A DNA stretch of 64,000 nt from Rhexocercosporidium sp. MPI-PUGE-AT-0058 (lineage: Eukaryota > Ascomycota > Leotiomycetes > Helotiales), in the NCBI GenBank assembly GCA_020746875.1, contig JAGTJL010000041.1, positions 62,001 through 126,000 of the forward strand, read 5' to 3'. The translations under genes were made by a program, and so were the position numbers. Positions 1 through 10,480 of this stretch are shown in pieces; position 1 is the stretch's first letter, and each line of letters opens with the position of its first letter. The notes beneath the pieces were generated by a model. It was not told the origin of the DNA. It worked only from the letters and a program-made list of their open reading frames with translations, and ran no database searches.

Positions 1-1860
1 AGCTTTTAGCGTTTAAGGGAGCTTTTATATAAATAAGTCGGATTCGTCTTTAAAATCCGTTTTCTCGCCCTTTAATTAGTCGATAAGCGACTTTTCGCTT
101 ATATTGCTTTTATTAAGCATTTCGTCGTTAATACTACTTATTGACTTAGTAATATTATCGCTAGCGCCTTTAAACTCTTTAAGTGTTTCGATTATATAAT
201 CGAATTCGGTCCCTTTCGTTATATTATCTTTAAGGATTAAATCCTCTTTAATTAAGACGTTCTTAAAGCTTATAACGGCTCTTTTACTCGGTAAATAACT
301 AAGTAATTATTAAAAGACTTAAAATCGACGAGAATACTCCTGTCGGATTTATTAGCTAGCTTATAAGCTCTTTTATTCCTAAGTACGTAAGTTAAAGAGC
401 TTAATATGCGAATATAATCGATTGTCGGTAATTTATTATATAAAGCTTTAAAAGGAGTTTTCTTTATAACGGAGTTATATAACCGATTCTTAATATAAGC
501 TATTCCTTATAATAAATAAAGCTATAAAAATAAAGGTATTCTCTTAGCTTTACAATCGCTAATTAGCCGCTTAATAAAGTATTTATTTAACCTTTCGGTT
601 ATTCCGTTTTAAGAAAGGAAATAAAGACTAATATATTTATATATATACCTTTTTTTCTTATAATAATACGTTTATTTATTAGACTTAAATTCTCCGGCGT
701 TATCGAGCTTAAAAGCTTTAATATTTACTATAAATTTATATTTAACGCTATTTTAATTAAATTAATTATCAATTATGTTATAAAAGTCGATTAAGACGTT
801 ATAAGCGTCAGCTTTAAGTTTTAAGGCATATAACTAAATAGCTCTTAATCTTTTATATATAATAGTAAGGAAATAACGTTCTACTTTAAGTCCTTTAACT
901 TTAAAAGGCCTCGTAATATTAGTATTAAATATAGTTAAAGGTGGCGCATTTAATATAAGCTTTTTACTGCCGATTACGTGTATTTTACCGTTATTACAAG
1001 CGTTATAATCGGCTAGCTTTACGTCTTTTTATTAAATTTTCTTTAATCCGTAACTTTTCTCAATCGTTTTAAAAATCGACTTTTTATTTATATATATTAG
1101 CCTCTTATAATAAAAGTCTAGCGGCGTATTTAAGTCTACTTAATATATTATAAGTTCGAGAGCGTTATTATCGACTTCCGCTTGAACGTAATAGGCGTTA
1201 TAATCCTATTTAGCTTATAATTAGCCCTTTTTATACTTTAATAAAGCACCGTTTTCGGTAAAGTTAATTGACTAGCCTTTCTTAGTCATTTCCCTTAAGC
1301 TTAAAAAAGTCGTTTTTAGCCCCCAAATATAATTTACCCGCTATATAATTACTTCTAAGCCGTTATTACTTTTAATAAGAATATCTCCTATGCTTAATAT
1401 TAATAATACGTTGCCGTTAGCAATTATAACCGATTTCTGAAGGATAAGTTAATAATTAAATAACTATTCTTTATTAAGCGTATAGTGCTCGCTAGCACCG
1501 GAGTCTAGAACTAGTCTATAATTATAAACGGTTCTAAAAGCTTAATTTGTAATATCTCCCTTTAATTAGTCAGAATCGGACTCGCTTAATTCCTTTATTA
1601 TAATATTTACAAAAGTACTTATAAGTAAGAAAGGTTTAAGCTGTACTTTAAGCTTTATATTTGACTTACCCTTTAGTAAAGGCAGGTCGTTTATATATGC
1701 CTTTATAAGCTTCTTAGCCGTCACGTGCTTATTTAATAGCGTAATAGTCTTAGATATGGCCATAATAGCCTTCGGAGACTCTGTTTTTAATTCGCCTTTT
1801 AACTCCTTAGCCTTTTTAGGCTTATTATTAGGCCTTTTATTCAGGTTTTCCGAATTATTA
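1..1860 (-). pseudogene. Copia-1 pol remnant: protease and integrase part
   Basis: RIP-degraded pol of copy A. The aspartic protease motif DSGA is intact at 1490-1514 (minus strand). A 65-codon open stretch lies just upstream of it at 1566-1763. Downstream, leftwards, are fragments with the spacing of a GAG-pre-integrase domain and an integrase core. There are many in-frame stops. The homologous copy at 16685-16712 has the protease motif altered to NSGV by RIP-type changes. No product is expected. Confidence 0.65.
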
Positions 1861-1883
1861 GGCCTTAGCTCAGGGTGTAAGAC

Positions 1884-2111
1884 CTAGCACGTAGACGTTA
1901 TATGTCCCGTGACTTTGCACTTATTGCAGTGCTTTTTATTACCGCTTTTGCCGCCTTTAAACGCTTTATTAGCGTTAAGGTCGGCGTTAGCGCCTATGCG
2001 AGCTTCTTTTAAAATTAAGTCGTTAATTAAATTATTAATATTAATATTCTTAAGATTACTTGATATTTTTTTATATTTATAAGACAAAAAGGCCTTAAAA
2101 GAGCTCGGCAA
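1884..2111 (-). pseudogene. Copia-1 gag C-terminal remnant with zinc knuckle
   Basis: A 75-codon open stretch ending in a CCHC-type knuckle, CNKCKVTGHITSTC (C-x2-C-x4-H-x4-C). This is the nucleic-acid-binding end of Copia gag. The next codon is a stop where copy C (24235-23990) reads TGG, i.e. W changed to TAG by a RIP-type G-to-A. The ATG at 2111 is internal to the old gag, not a true start; the upstream gag body (2112 to about 3000) is broken. Not expected to make a protein. Confidence 0.65.
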
Positions 2112-3469
2112 GCTTTTTAATATAAGGCTAACTATTACAGGCTTAGGACTCTCGCAGTCTAGCTACTTTAAGTATATGACGCTTAATTAAATTACGCTAA
2201 TGCATTTGTTTATATTCTTATAAAAGCTATAATTAAAATTAACGATTTAATTTATATAACGGCCGACTAGCTTAAGCGTTAATTAGCCGAAAGTAAATTA
2301 AATAGCGTTTTATAGCCTTTTACCCGTATTTTTATCTTTAAATCGCTCTTGATTTTCTAGCGATATAATCGACTTTAGCGCTTTTAGCGCTTTTTAACTT
2401 TACGTTTTAAAGTAGTCTAGCTTTTCGTAATATTTTACGGCTAGGTTTTGAGAATAAAGGGCTAATACGGCTTTACTTCCTTCGGTACCCCTAACGTAAT
2501 ATAAGAATTAATCCGGAGGTAAAGCTTTGCCGGAAATATAAGTCATATAGCCGTTAATTTCTAAAAATAAGCTAGCGGGATTTATTTATTTAATATAATT
2601 AGACTTCCTTATTAACTTCTCTCCTTTAAAAATAATAGCCTATTTTTAAGCTTATCTCGATTAAGTTTAACTTTAATTCCTTTAGGCGATTTTATTACTT
2701 ATAATAATTTATTAAATTATTTTAATCTTAAACTTTATTTAAGTCTTTATAACCTTATAATAAGGCTACTTTCCTTAACTTAATATATCTTAAATCAATA
2801 TAAAATCGATATTTAAAGTAAAAAGTCTTGCCAAGGACTTATATATTATCTTACCGAGGGTTTCGCTTAGTTAATATTATAATAAGGTTCCTAGCGGTCT
2901 ACTTAAGCTCGTATTATAACGCTATTATTAGCTTAGTTTTCTTTTATGAAAAGTAAATAAGCTTAATTAATTATAACCCTTTCCGAGGATAGCTTTTTAT
3001 ATAGTTAATAAAGCCTAAAAATCATTATAATTTTATTAAACTAATAACGATTCGGACAGCCACTCCTTAATATAAGCTACGCTAACACGTTACTTTTAGC
3101 TACTATTAGCGCCGTAAAAGGTATAAGCACTTAAGAATAAGAAGTTTATTATAAGACCTAAAACCGCAATTTAAGTGGCTACACGCGCTTATAACGTCTA
3201 AGGACCGCTAAGTTATAATTTCCTTAAGGTTTAATCTTAAAGTCAAAGGCCTCGGGTCCGTAATACGTCCTAATCGGGTTAATAAGGGCTTAAAAGAGTC
3301 TAGTTTACTTTAGTCAAAAGAAGCTAGTATAGCTTTATTAACAAGCGTTTAAACGGAAGCAGCCGAGGCGGTATTAGCCGAGAAAGCTTAGCTTAATTAT
3401 CTCGATCGGGAGGTATGTGTCGGTAACTAATATTATTAGCCGCCTTAGCGAATTGCCGAATTACTATTA

Positions 3470-3782
3470 TATGAGAATAGGCGAGCTAATCAGAATAAGG
3501 AAGCGCAGTAGGTGAGGACACGTGATTAAAGACAAAGTAGAATTAATTATTTATTTACTTAAAGAGCTAAAAGAACTCTTTAGTAATTATATATAAAGTA
3601 ATAGCTTTTCTAAAAGCTTTTACGATTACGTAACTAATTACGTAGCTTATACGAGTTACGTAATTAAATACAAGCGTAATTTCCCGGAATACAAAAGTTA
3701 TTTCCGGGCCGCGTAAGCAGTAGAAACTCCTTCGGCTATTTTAAGATAGAATCGGCACGAGTTACCGAAGTCAAATCCAACA
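3470..3782 (-). repeat. Copia-1 LTR (5' LTR of copy A)
   Basis: 313-bp terminal repeat. On the minus strand it begins TGTTGGATTTGACTTCGG and ends TATTCTCATA (CACA altered to CATA). The same LTR occurs at 25599-25917, as a solo copy at 48115-48399 and as a 3' fragment at 36581-36710. It lies directly against a Fot1/pogo transposase relic at 3783, the insertion target. Confidence 0.85.
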
Positions 3783-4640
3783 GATTCGGAGACGTTATAT
3801 TCGATAAAGTTAACTTCTTTATAGCTTGGAACGCGATTTATATTCAAATTATGCGAGAGCAAACGATTTATTACGCTTAGGAAAAAGCAGGTTTCTTTCC
3901 TTTTAATCTAGAGGTTGTTTTCGAGTTTATAAAAAAGTTTAATAATTATTCAGCCCTTCTTATAGCGCAATTAACGATCTTATCTTCGACTTAAACTTCT
4001 ATTCCGCCAACCCTTTCTTTACGATTATTTTAATAACTTCTTATAAGCTAAACTCGACTGGCATACGAAGCCTATCTTAAAAGACGAATCACTGATTATA
4101 TTAATACTCTTTAACCTCTTACTTCCTTATAATTATCTTTTTTATACGCATATTACGAATATATAGCTCGAAAGGCGGCGGAAATATACTTATTTAAAGC
4201 TTACGAACTTAAGCGCTTTAACTATTTAAAAAAAAAGGCAGCTTTATGAGTTAGGAGCGCTCGATACTTTTAAAAAAAGTAGCGTAATACGACTCGGTAA
4301 CGCAAGAGCATAAATATAAGAGCGAAAGATATAAGAATAGCTTCGAGAGAGCGAAAAAGACGTAGTTAATATAGTAAAGCAATAAGAGCTTCGAGCGAAT
4401 GCTTTAGAGGAAAAGAAAATTACTTAAGTAATAATAAAAGAGCAGCTTCGTCTGCACAAGGTAGTTATATAAATAGCAGATCGAGAGCAGTAAATCTTAC
4501 GTAAAGATGCTACGAAAGCAGCTATTTAAGAGCTTAAGAAGGCTATAACTTGTGCTGGTCTTCGCACTCGGGGGAGCGCCTTTAGTAAAGAGCTTTAGAA
4601 GCCGCTCGAATAGCACGTGAAATATAAAAGTGAAATATAA
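3783..4640 (+). pseudogene. Fot1/pogo-like transposase, C-terminal fragment
   Basis: Plus-strand remnant of the C-terminal part of a pogo/Fot1 DDE transposase. About 3800-3950 reads with conserved family wording (a D-K-V-x-F-F-x-A-W run, then R-E-Q-T-I-Y-Y-A, then E-K-A-G-F-F-P-F-N). A long basic, charged, coiled-coil-prone tail follows to about 4640. The few early stops (TAG for W, TAA for Q) are RIP-type. The catalytic core is missing: the element is cut at 3782/3783 by the Copia-1 LTR, so the N-terminal half should lie beyond the other Copia end, outside the window. Confidence 0.7.
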
Positions 4641-5189
4641 GAGATTATAAGTAGTCTAATTCGTGAAGTTATTAATAATTTTATTAAATAGAAGCTCGAG
4701 TTCATAAAAATACTTCTTATTTTAAAAGGAAATAATAAAGATTTAGATTATTTATAGCAGAAAAAAAGCTGTCGGCGTATTATTACGTTTATAAAGCTCT
4801 TGTAAAATAATAATAAAGCAAAAGCTTATTAATTTAAAGATGAGTATATAAGAATACTTTGATTTTCTATAGTTTATACAGTTATAAGTTATAATACATC
4901 AAAAGTAGTTATTTTATTATTAAAAATCTTGCGTTTTAATATGTCTTTACTTTTTAATATGTCTCACCTAGAGGCGCAGCTTTGCCGGAGGGTGGTAGTC
5001 TTTAATCCCACAATTATACTAATTCCAACCCCTTGCCCGTATTTCTGCACTTTTTTTTGAACGCGTGCATCGCTAGCATCAGTTATAATAAAATTATAAA
5101 AAAAATAGCGCTTTTAATAGCCCGCGATTTAGCGATTTTAACGATTTTTTTTTATTAAATTCAGATTAGTAATACGCGCGCAATCGCGG
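4641..5189. other. AT-rich stretch without gene
   Basis: No coding frame was recognised. It probably holds the 3' end of the pogo-like element and old flanking DNA. Composition grades from AT-rich to balanced between about 4970 and 5190. Confidence 0.5.
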
Positions 5190-5646
5190 ATTTCCGCACC
5201 GATTCCAAGGCGTGCCCCTTTAGGGCCTTAACTTTCATCACAACATTATGCCCCTAAAGCTAGCTGCAAGCCAACCTCCTGTCGTTTTGAAAGCGACGCT
5301 GCCGGGGTCGCCGTCTCAATTGCTTAGATCGTATCCTCTACGTCGCCTGACATCACTGTGGCTTCTCTTATTCCATTCCAATGCGTCTGGACGCGTTCTC
5401 GGCTTGGCTGACGCGTCAAGCTTGCACTCTCCATTGTCTCTCTTCATCACTACCGACTTTGAATGCTAGGCTGACTTGATTGCTGGCTGACATTGATGGA
5501 GAGAGAGATTCAGTCAGCCTTTCGAGGCGGGTCGATTTCGTGACCAGTGAAGCAACATTTTTTGGATGGCCAAAGCGCCCGCTTCACCGGAGACGAATTT
5601 GAACAGCCTCGTTTTCAATGTCGATTACCGCTTTATTCAGGGGGGA
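5190..5646. other. Balanced-composition block, former upstream flank of the HNH gene
   Basis: Base composition is near equal, unlike the surrounding AT-rich DNA. A 73-codon plus-strand ATG frame (5248-5469) exists but resembles no known family and has no supporting context. The block stops exactly at the TIR of the inserted element (5647) and similar composition resumes at 8121. It was therefore probably contiguous with the DNA just upstream of the HNH gene and may contain its displaced promoter. That last point is inference. Confidence 0.5.
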
Positions 5647-5674
5647 CCACCAGGGGTGCAGGAATTCGTGGGAC
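5647..5674 (+). repeat. Left TIR of the piggyBac-like element
   Basis: Begins CCACCAGGGG and contains the core TGCAGGAATTCGT (5657-5669). Its inverted partner is 8092-8120. The same 13-nt core lies in both TIRs of the Tc1 element at 37739-39201. Confidence 0.85.
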
Positions 5675-6239
5675 AGAATCGGAAATCTCACTAAAAATCG
5701 GACTTTTCAGGACTTTATTAATCAACTACTTCTTAACAAAAGGACTTAGAATTAAAGAAATAGCTGCTTAATATCACGAAATAAAAATTCTACTTATTAA
5801 TTTAAGACTCGTAATCGTAAGTATTTATTAATTAAATAAAATTAAAAAGCAAAAAATTATTACTTTTAAACAGAATTTATAAAAAATATAACTGAAATAA
5901 AAATAATCTGTTATTATAAGATTATAATTCTTTACATTAAAGATCTAAAATCTTTTTTTTTTAAAGATTCTAGAAATTGTAGTTTTAATTAATTCTTAAA
6001 GTTGAGAGAGTTCTCGGTTATCCCTTTGACTGCTATAGCGCAGTAAGGATGCGAAAAAGTGGGGCACATCCAGCTTTCTTATAGGGGCCGTTACCCTTAA
6101 CAACGGCACTATAATAAGCATGAAACTATATTATCGTCACCGTAATTAAGAAACAGTTTGCATTTAATTAAAGCTTTATAAAATGCCAGAAAATGTTTAG
6201 TTTAATCTCATTTAAGATAACACTCTCCGTCTTAAGTCT

Positions 6240-7720
6240 AAACCGATCCTTAAAGGAAAAGGTTTATTTAAGGAGTTTATTTATGTAGACTTCTCCCCTT
6301 AAATTAACTTACCTTTTAATATTAATATAAAGGACTTTATAGCTATCTTTTCCCTTTTTTTTCTAGATAATATTCTTAATTAAATTATTGATTCTATTAA
6401 TTAAAATATAAAAGAATTAATAAACCCGGATTTACCGGACTCTTAAGCTTACGACTGATACCCTATTACACTTTAAGAGATTAAAGTTTATATTAAAATC
6501 CTAATTTACATGTCTTTTCACGAAGAGAATGAGATAGAGAACTATTGGTTTATAAATTAAGACGATTTTAAATATGCCTGCGCATAATATATATTAAGGA
6601 ACCGGTTTTAAATCCTTAACCAGAGGTTTTATTTAAATAATTTAAAGCTTTATTTTAAAGCCTTTACCTTTAATAGGGTATGCCCGCAGACTTCCGAATA
6701 CTTTATTTATTAATATTTAATAAGTAAAACCTCTTAATTAATATATTTAAGACATATCTATTAAGCTATAGACGCCCGACCGTAATATAGCCATAGATAA
6801 GTATATAAAGAAATATATTAAACGAGTAAAAGAGATTATAATTATATTAACAAAGCCGATTTCAACGGGTTATAAAATGTAAGTTATTGCTTAATATAAT
6901 TACTTCTTGTCCTAGGTCTTTTATGCTAAAGGATCCGGTATAAATAACGGCCTATAAGGCATCCGGGTGCCTCTTAAATTAAGTAAAAACAAAAACGGTA
7001 AAAGAGAAAATAAAACATAAGTAGTAATAGTACACTTATTAAAGTAATTGCCTACCTAACGATATATTATGTACTTAAACAACGTATTTACATTTAATGC
7101 CTTATTAAATTACTTCCAGACCTTTAATTTTAATATAATTAATATTGCCTGCATTAATGCTAGTATTATTTAACGCCTTATAAATATAAAAAAGAATACT
7201 AAAAAGAAGGGCTATAAACTTAAATATAACGACCTCTTTACTATTGTCTCTCCTTTTAGAAAAGTGTATTATATACTTTAAAACGATAACGCTCTTACGC
7301 TTTTCTTAAGTAACTATATAACGGCTCTAGTATAATAAAGGTTACTCGACATCGGCCTGGCAAGACTTCGATTAACGCTGTAGTAGCTAGAGTATTCTTT
7401 AGTAACGAGTATATTAAAGTAATCGACGAGCCGCTATTTATATAGTTATATAACTACTTTATAAATGCAGTCAATATAAAGGACTAACTAAAGTCGTATA
7501 ATTTAAGGGAGAGAATTATTAGAAGAGGAGGCTGGCAAGCTATATAAAACTGGCTCTTATATATTATTTTAGTTAATTATTACCTCCTTTTTATTTATAT
7601 TAACGTAAAGGATTATATTAAATTGTCGAAGGAGAATACGTAAATAAAGTAAATTATATTTAAAAAGAGGATTATATTCATATTTTTTTACGCGACAAGA
7701 GGTAATTCGAGTATAAGAAA
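6240..7720 (+). pseudogene. piggyBac-type transposase relic
   Basis: Plus-strand DDE transposase remnant. Landmarks in order: about 6868-6920 reads GYKM then VIA, with a stop where W is expected; 7070-7095 reads YLNNVFTF, matching the family YLDN-FFT block; 7347-7370 reads RHRPGKTS; about 7478-7510 has the N-I-K-D stretch corresponding to the D-I-x-D-Q-L block; a GGW-x-W-L stretch follows. Stops are at RIP-type positions and D reads as N at the catalytic YLDN. It cannot encode an active enzyme as it stands. Assignment rests on motif order only; no alignment was run. Confidence 0.7.
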
Positions 7721-8091
7721 ACGAGCTCTTTTGCTGCCAAATCAGCCTTAAGTCAAGTTACCGGGCAAGCAATATACAAAGGTAAAGATGTTATGAAGGA
7801 GAGACTGTCGGAACTGCCTTAGAAAGAGGTTTTATAACCCTTCCTCTCCACCTAAAAGGTATTGCCGCATATTAAGGGAAATCTCTTTTAATTCTGATCG
7901 CTCTTATGTTCGTAAGCAATTATAGTACTATTATTTAGAGTGTTAGATTTGCCTGTGTTATTTAGGCGACTATTTTAATTAATATTATAGAAATACGTAG
8001 AATTGAACCATTCTCATATAAAATCCTGGCTCTTTAATTGACTCTAATCCCTGTTTCGCTTATTTCTCTTAGTCTGGCAGTCCATGGGATA

Positions 8092-8120
8092 GTCCCACGA
8101 ATTCCTGCACCCCCTGGTGG
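8092..8120 (-). repeat. Right TIR of the piggyBac-like element
   Basis: Reverse complement begins CCACCAGGGGGTGCAGG, matching 5647-5674 with one extra G. It contains the core ACGAATTCCTGCA at 8097-8109. Confidence 0.85.
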
Positions 8121-8177
8121 ACAAGTATTCTAGGAGATCTCGGCGCGTATGACTAAGCCAGCCTGACGCCTCACTAC

Positions 8178-9619
8178 ATGGCGCACCAATTCCTGAACAC
8201 GCTCGCAGCTAGCCGTCACAATTTCTTATCACCATACGAAATGCCCTTTCTTGGGCCCATCCAGCTCCGCGCTCCTCGTGAACTACAAGAGATCAATGCT
8301 ATCGACGAACACTTCAGTTATCTGGTTTCTGCTGGCGCAGATGAGCGCGTCAACATACGACATCCGGGCTATAGCTCAAGTCATGACTTACTCTTCTCTC
8401 TCCACACGCCGGATCACTCGTCCGCAGGGGTTCATTATGGCCTCGTTCTCGACGCATGCGCTATCATCGCAGATAATCGAAGGGATGGATGGCTTAGTGT
8501 TGATCGAGAGGGAAACAACCGGGTAGAGGGAGACCTGGATCATGTGCTCTCGAATGGAGATTATTGGTACAACGTACCAGGAGATGGTACGTGATCCTAG
8601 TTTACTCTCGGAATTTATTCTGATATTTTACAGACGCCAAATGGCCGATGGTGGCATGTTTCCAAGACTGGCAGTTCCCATCGTCTCTACCTCCTTTATG
8701 GCAACGGGTCCCGAAACCACGACATCCTGCCAACACCACAGCGCCGTCAACTTTCTCAGCTGCGATTCTAGCTCGAGATTTATTCTGTCGGATATCTGCA
8801 CATTATACTGGGACAGAAGTGGCGCATATCTGTCCACGGGAGGAGTCGGAATGGTTTTTCGCAAATGGGATGTCAAGATGGAACAATGATACATCTCTTG
8901 GGGAACAATCGCTACTTGATGACCACGCGAATCTAATCTTGATGCGATCGGATATCCACAAGGCTTTTGACGATGGGAAGTTTATTCTGTATCCCAAGGA
9001 TGCTACTGGCTTCTCCCTGCACATAATGGAGCCTTCGCTAGATCTTGGTATCCTTTACCACAATGCCAGAACACATCCCATCGTGAACTGCCGGCCAGAA
9101 TTTCTCTATGCCAGGTTTGCCTGGTCACTCTTCCGATTTCTTTCTGGATTCCTGGCTATGCCAGTAGACCGAGCAGTCATTACTGTTAAGAGTGGTTCAG
9201 AACAAACTCGGGTGTTGGAAATGAGAAAATCACTAGATATTCGGGAACGAGTCGCATCCTCGAGAAGCCGCAGTCCCAGGAAGAGGAAAACAAGAGCTTT
9301 GGATGCAGAAGATCGGGACGAAGATGAGGAATGCAAGCGCCGTCGCTGCAATTCCGAGACCGAACGAACTGCATCTGTTACCACCCCATTGCTAGAAACA
9401 GACACCGGGACACACCAGCAATCGCAAGTCTCCGCTGAGCATGAAACGGATGACGAGAATGGGAGGATCCGTCAGCTCCGAGATGAGCATCTCCGGGCGC
9501 AAAGACCGCCAGATTTCATACCGTTTTCAGGGTCTCCCTTTGAAGGCACGACAGATGCGAAGAGCGTGTTGGAGCGATTGGGTTTTGAGATTGTGGACGA
9601 TGATGGGGGGAATGGATGA
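8178..9619 (+). CDS. HNH endonuclease domain protein (fungal HNH_2 type), one intron
   Basis: Only intact host-type gene in the window. Splicing 8587-8633 joins an N-terminal exon (8178-8586) in phase to a second exon (8634-9619), giving 464 residues. The N-terminal region (about 1-135) resembles the conserved front of a large ascomycete HNH family. The HNH core lies at about 180-255: EVAHICP with H201, DDHANL with N236, and SDIHKAF with H245. These are the expected metal and catalytic positions. The tail has a basic S-R-rich segment SRSRSPRKRKTR (346-357), a likely nuclear signal, then an acidic run and KRRR. Start chosen as the first in-frame ATG. Family function is unknown; nuclease activity is inferred from the motif. 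No premature stop is present, despite AT-rich transposons on both sides. Confidence 0.85.
8587..8633 (+). other. Spliceosomal intron of the HNH gene
   Basis: 47 nt, GTACGT donor, TTTTACAG acceptor, and CTGAT as candidate branch site about 15 nt before the acceptor. Phase 1: removing it joins both frames and restores a W-P-x-V family block. Length is normal for Pezizomycotina. Confidence 0.85.
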
Positions 9620-9714
9620 GGGAGTGTGCAGCGGCAGCGGCAGTGGGGGTTAGATTTGGGGATTCTAATTCACATAGTTAACTAGGCTTGGGGTTGATCG
9701 CATTTCTCTCGACG

Positions 9715-10325
9715 CTCATTCGCCCCACAGGCGTTAACAACACCAAGTCCGACCGAGCCTGCGACCGAATCTCCAGCAGCGCATAGAACTGCCAGTCACA
9801 GGGGAAAACACGGAAATCAAATAAGCAGGTCAGGGAGATTCAAACAAAACAGCAGGAACAAATATCGAGCAAACGTGATGCAGAGATTGCAGGGATTTTG
9901 TTGGGATTGCGGACTGCCAAACAAGCGGAGGACGTTAATGGGGAGGAATTGGACGTGCCAGAAGCGGGAGCTGCAAATACTACGGATATATATGAACAAT
10001 ACAGGTAGTTGCAACGGCTGGAGAAGAGAGCATCAGCAAGGAAGAGTCCCAGCGTTCTTGCTTTTTGGTCTTTGGCGATATAGATGGCCCCCCAACCCGC
10101 GCGTCTGTCCCAGCAGCATCAGCCTCCCCCGCACTTATTGAACGCACTGCATTCAAATTGGTCAAACAGCTTCGGAATTTCCAAGGTTGCACCCATGAAC
10201 AACATCATGGAGCTAACCAATTACATCACGAGCACTACCATCGACCTGATGTGCATTCTGAATGTTCATGTCTTCTCAAGGGTTTCGATCAGGTGACCCA
10301 TTTTATGAATTGCGTCACTTTATGA
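9715..10325 (+). pseudogene. Unrecognised broken host-type reading frame downstream of the HNH gene
   Basis: Balanced-composition sequence with two connected plus-strand frames. 9715-10009 reads a Q/K/E-rich, probably helical segment (KQQEQISSKRDAEIAGILLG in the middle) with a TAG at 9784. A second frame from 10005 to a TGA at 10325 reads a serine/alanine linker and then SPALIERTAFKLVKQLRNFQ and a His-rich end. A 50-nt intron at 9955-10004 (GTGCCA...ATACAG) would join them in frame but the donor is weak. No start was found. It could be a relic of the N-terminal part of a larger fungal protein. Not recognised. Confidence 0.35.
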
Positions 10326-10480
10326 ATATGTAATTATAATTAATCTCCTTAAAGCTAGAGTTTCCTTTAGGATTCTTTCTTCGCTTGTAATCAATCTATC
10401 TACCAAGTCGCAGTTCTCCCTGAACTTGCACTTAACCCGTCACATCTCTGCAGCAAAACACCGCTCTTCACAGTAGGTTA
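10326..10480. other. Short balanced-to-AT transition before the TIR element
   Basis: No gene. The right part (10380-10480) has balanced composition like 11504-11698, consistent with the two having been contiguous before the 10481-11501 insertion. Confidence 0.4.

Larger units (their letters stand above)
1..3469 (-). mobile_element. Copia-type LTR retrotransposon (family 1, copy A), internal region, cut by window edge
   Basis: Minus-strand remnant of a Ty1/Copia element. Reading from 3469 leftwards there is a gag-like stretch, a zinc-knuckle remnant (about 1884-1930), a protease active site reading LVLDSGAS (1490-1514), then pre-integrase and integrase-like sequence to base 1. RT and RNase H would lie left of the window. 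The order gag-PR-IN before RT is the Copia order. The same sequence recurs at 16153-17054 and 23983-25598, and copy A crosses the junction that is interrupted there. Frames are broken by many RIP-type stops, so it is dead. Its left LTR is not in view. Confidence 0.8.
5647..8120 (+). mobile_element. piggyBac-like DNA transposon with TIRs, RIP-degraded
   Basis: 2.47-kb element bounded by inverted repeats of 28-29 bp (5647-5674 and 8092-8120) that differ by one G. The interior is AT-rich and carries a plus-strand transposase relic of the piggyBac DDE_Tnp_1_7 type. The TIRs and the flanks outside them are hardly mutated. No TTAA target duplication, the usual piggyBac signature, is visible, so the edge call or superfamily of the TIRs could be wrong. 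It ends 57 bp before the ATG of the HNH gene. Confidence 0.7.

Noticed and set aside
5248..5469. 73-codon plus-strand ATG frame as a small secreted protein
   Set aside because: No clear signal peptide, no family resemblance, and composition alone explains its openness; kept as flank only.
8251..9653. Several overlapping open frames of 60-115 codons on both strands inside the HNH locus
   Set aside because: They are alternative-frame shadows of the two HNH exons; the spliced frame explains the conservation and motifs.
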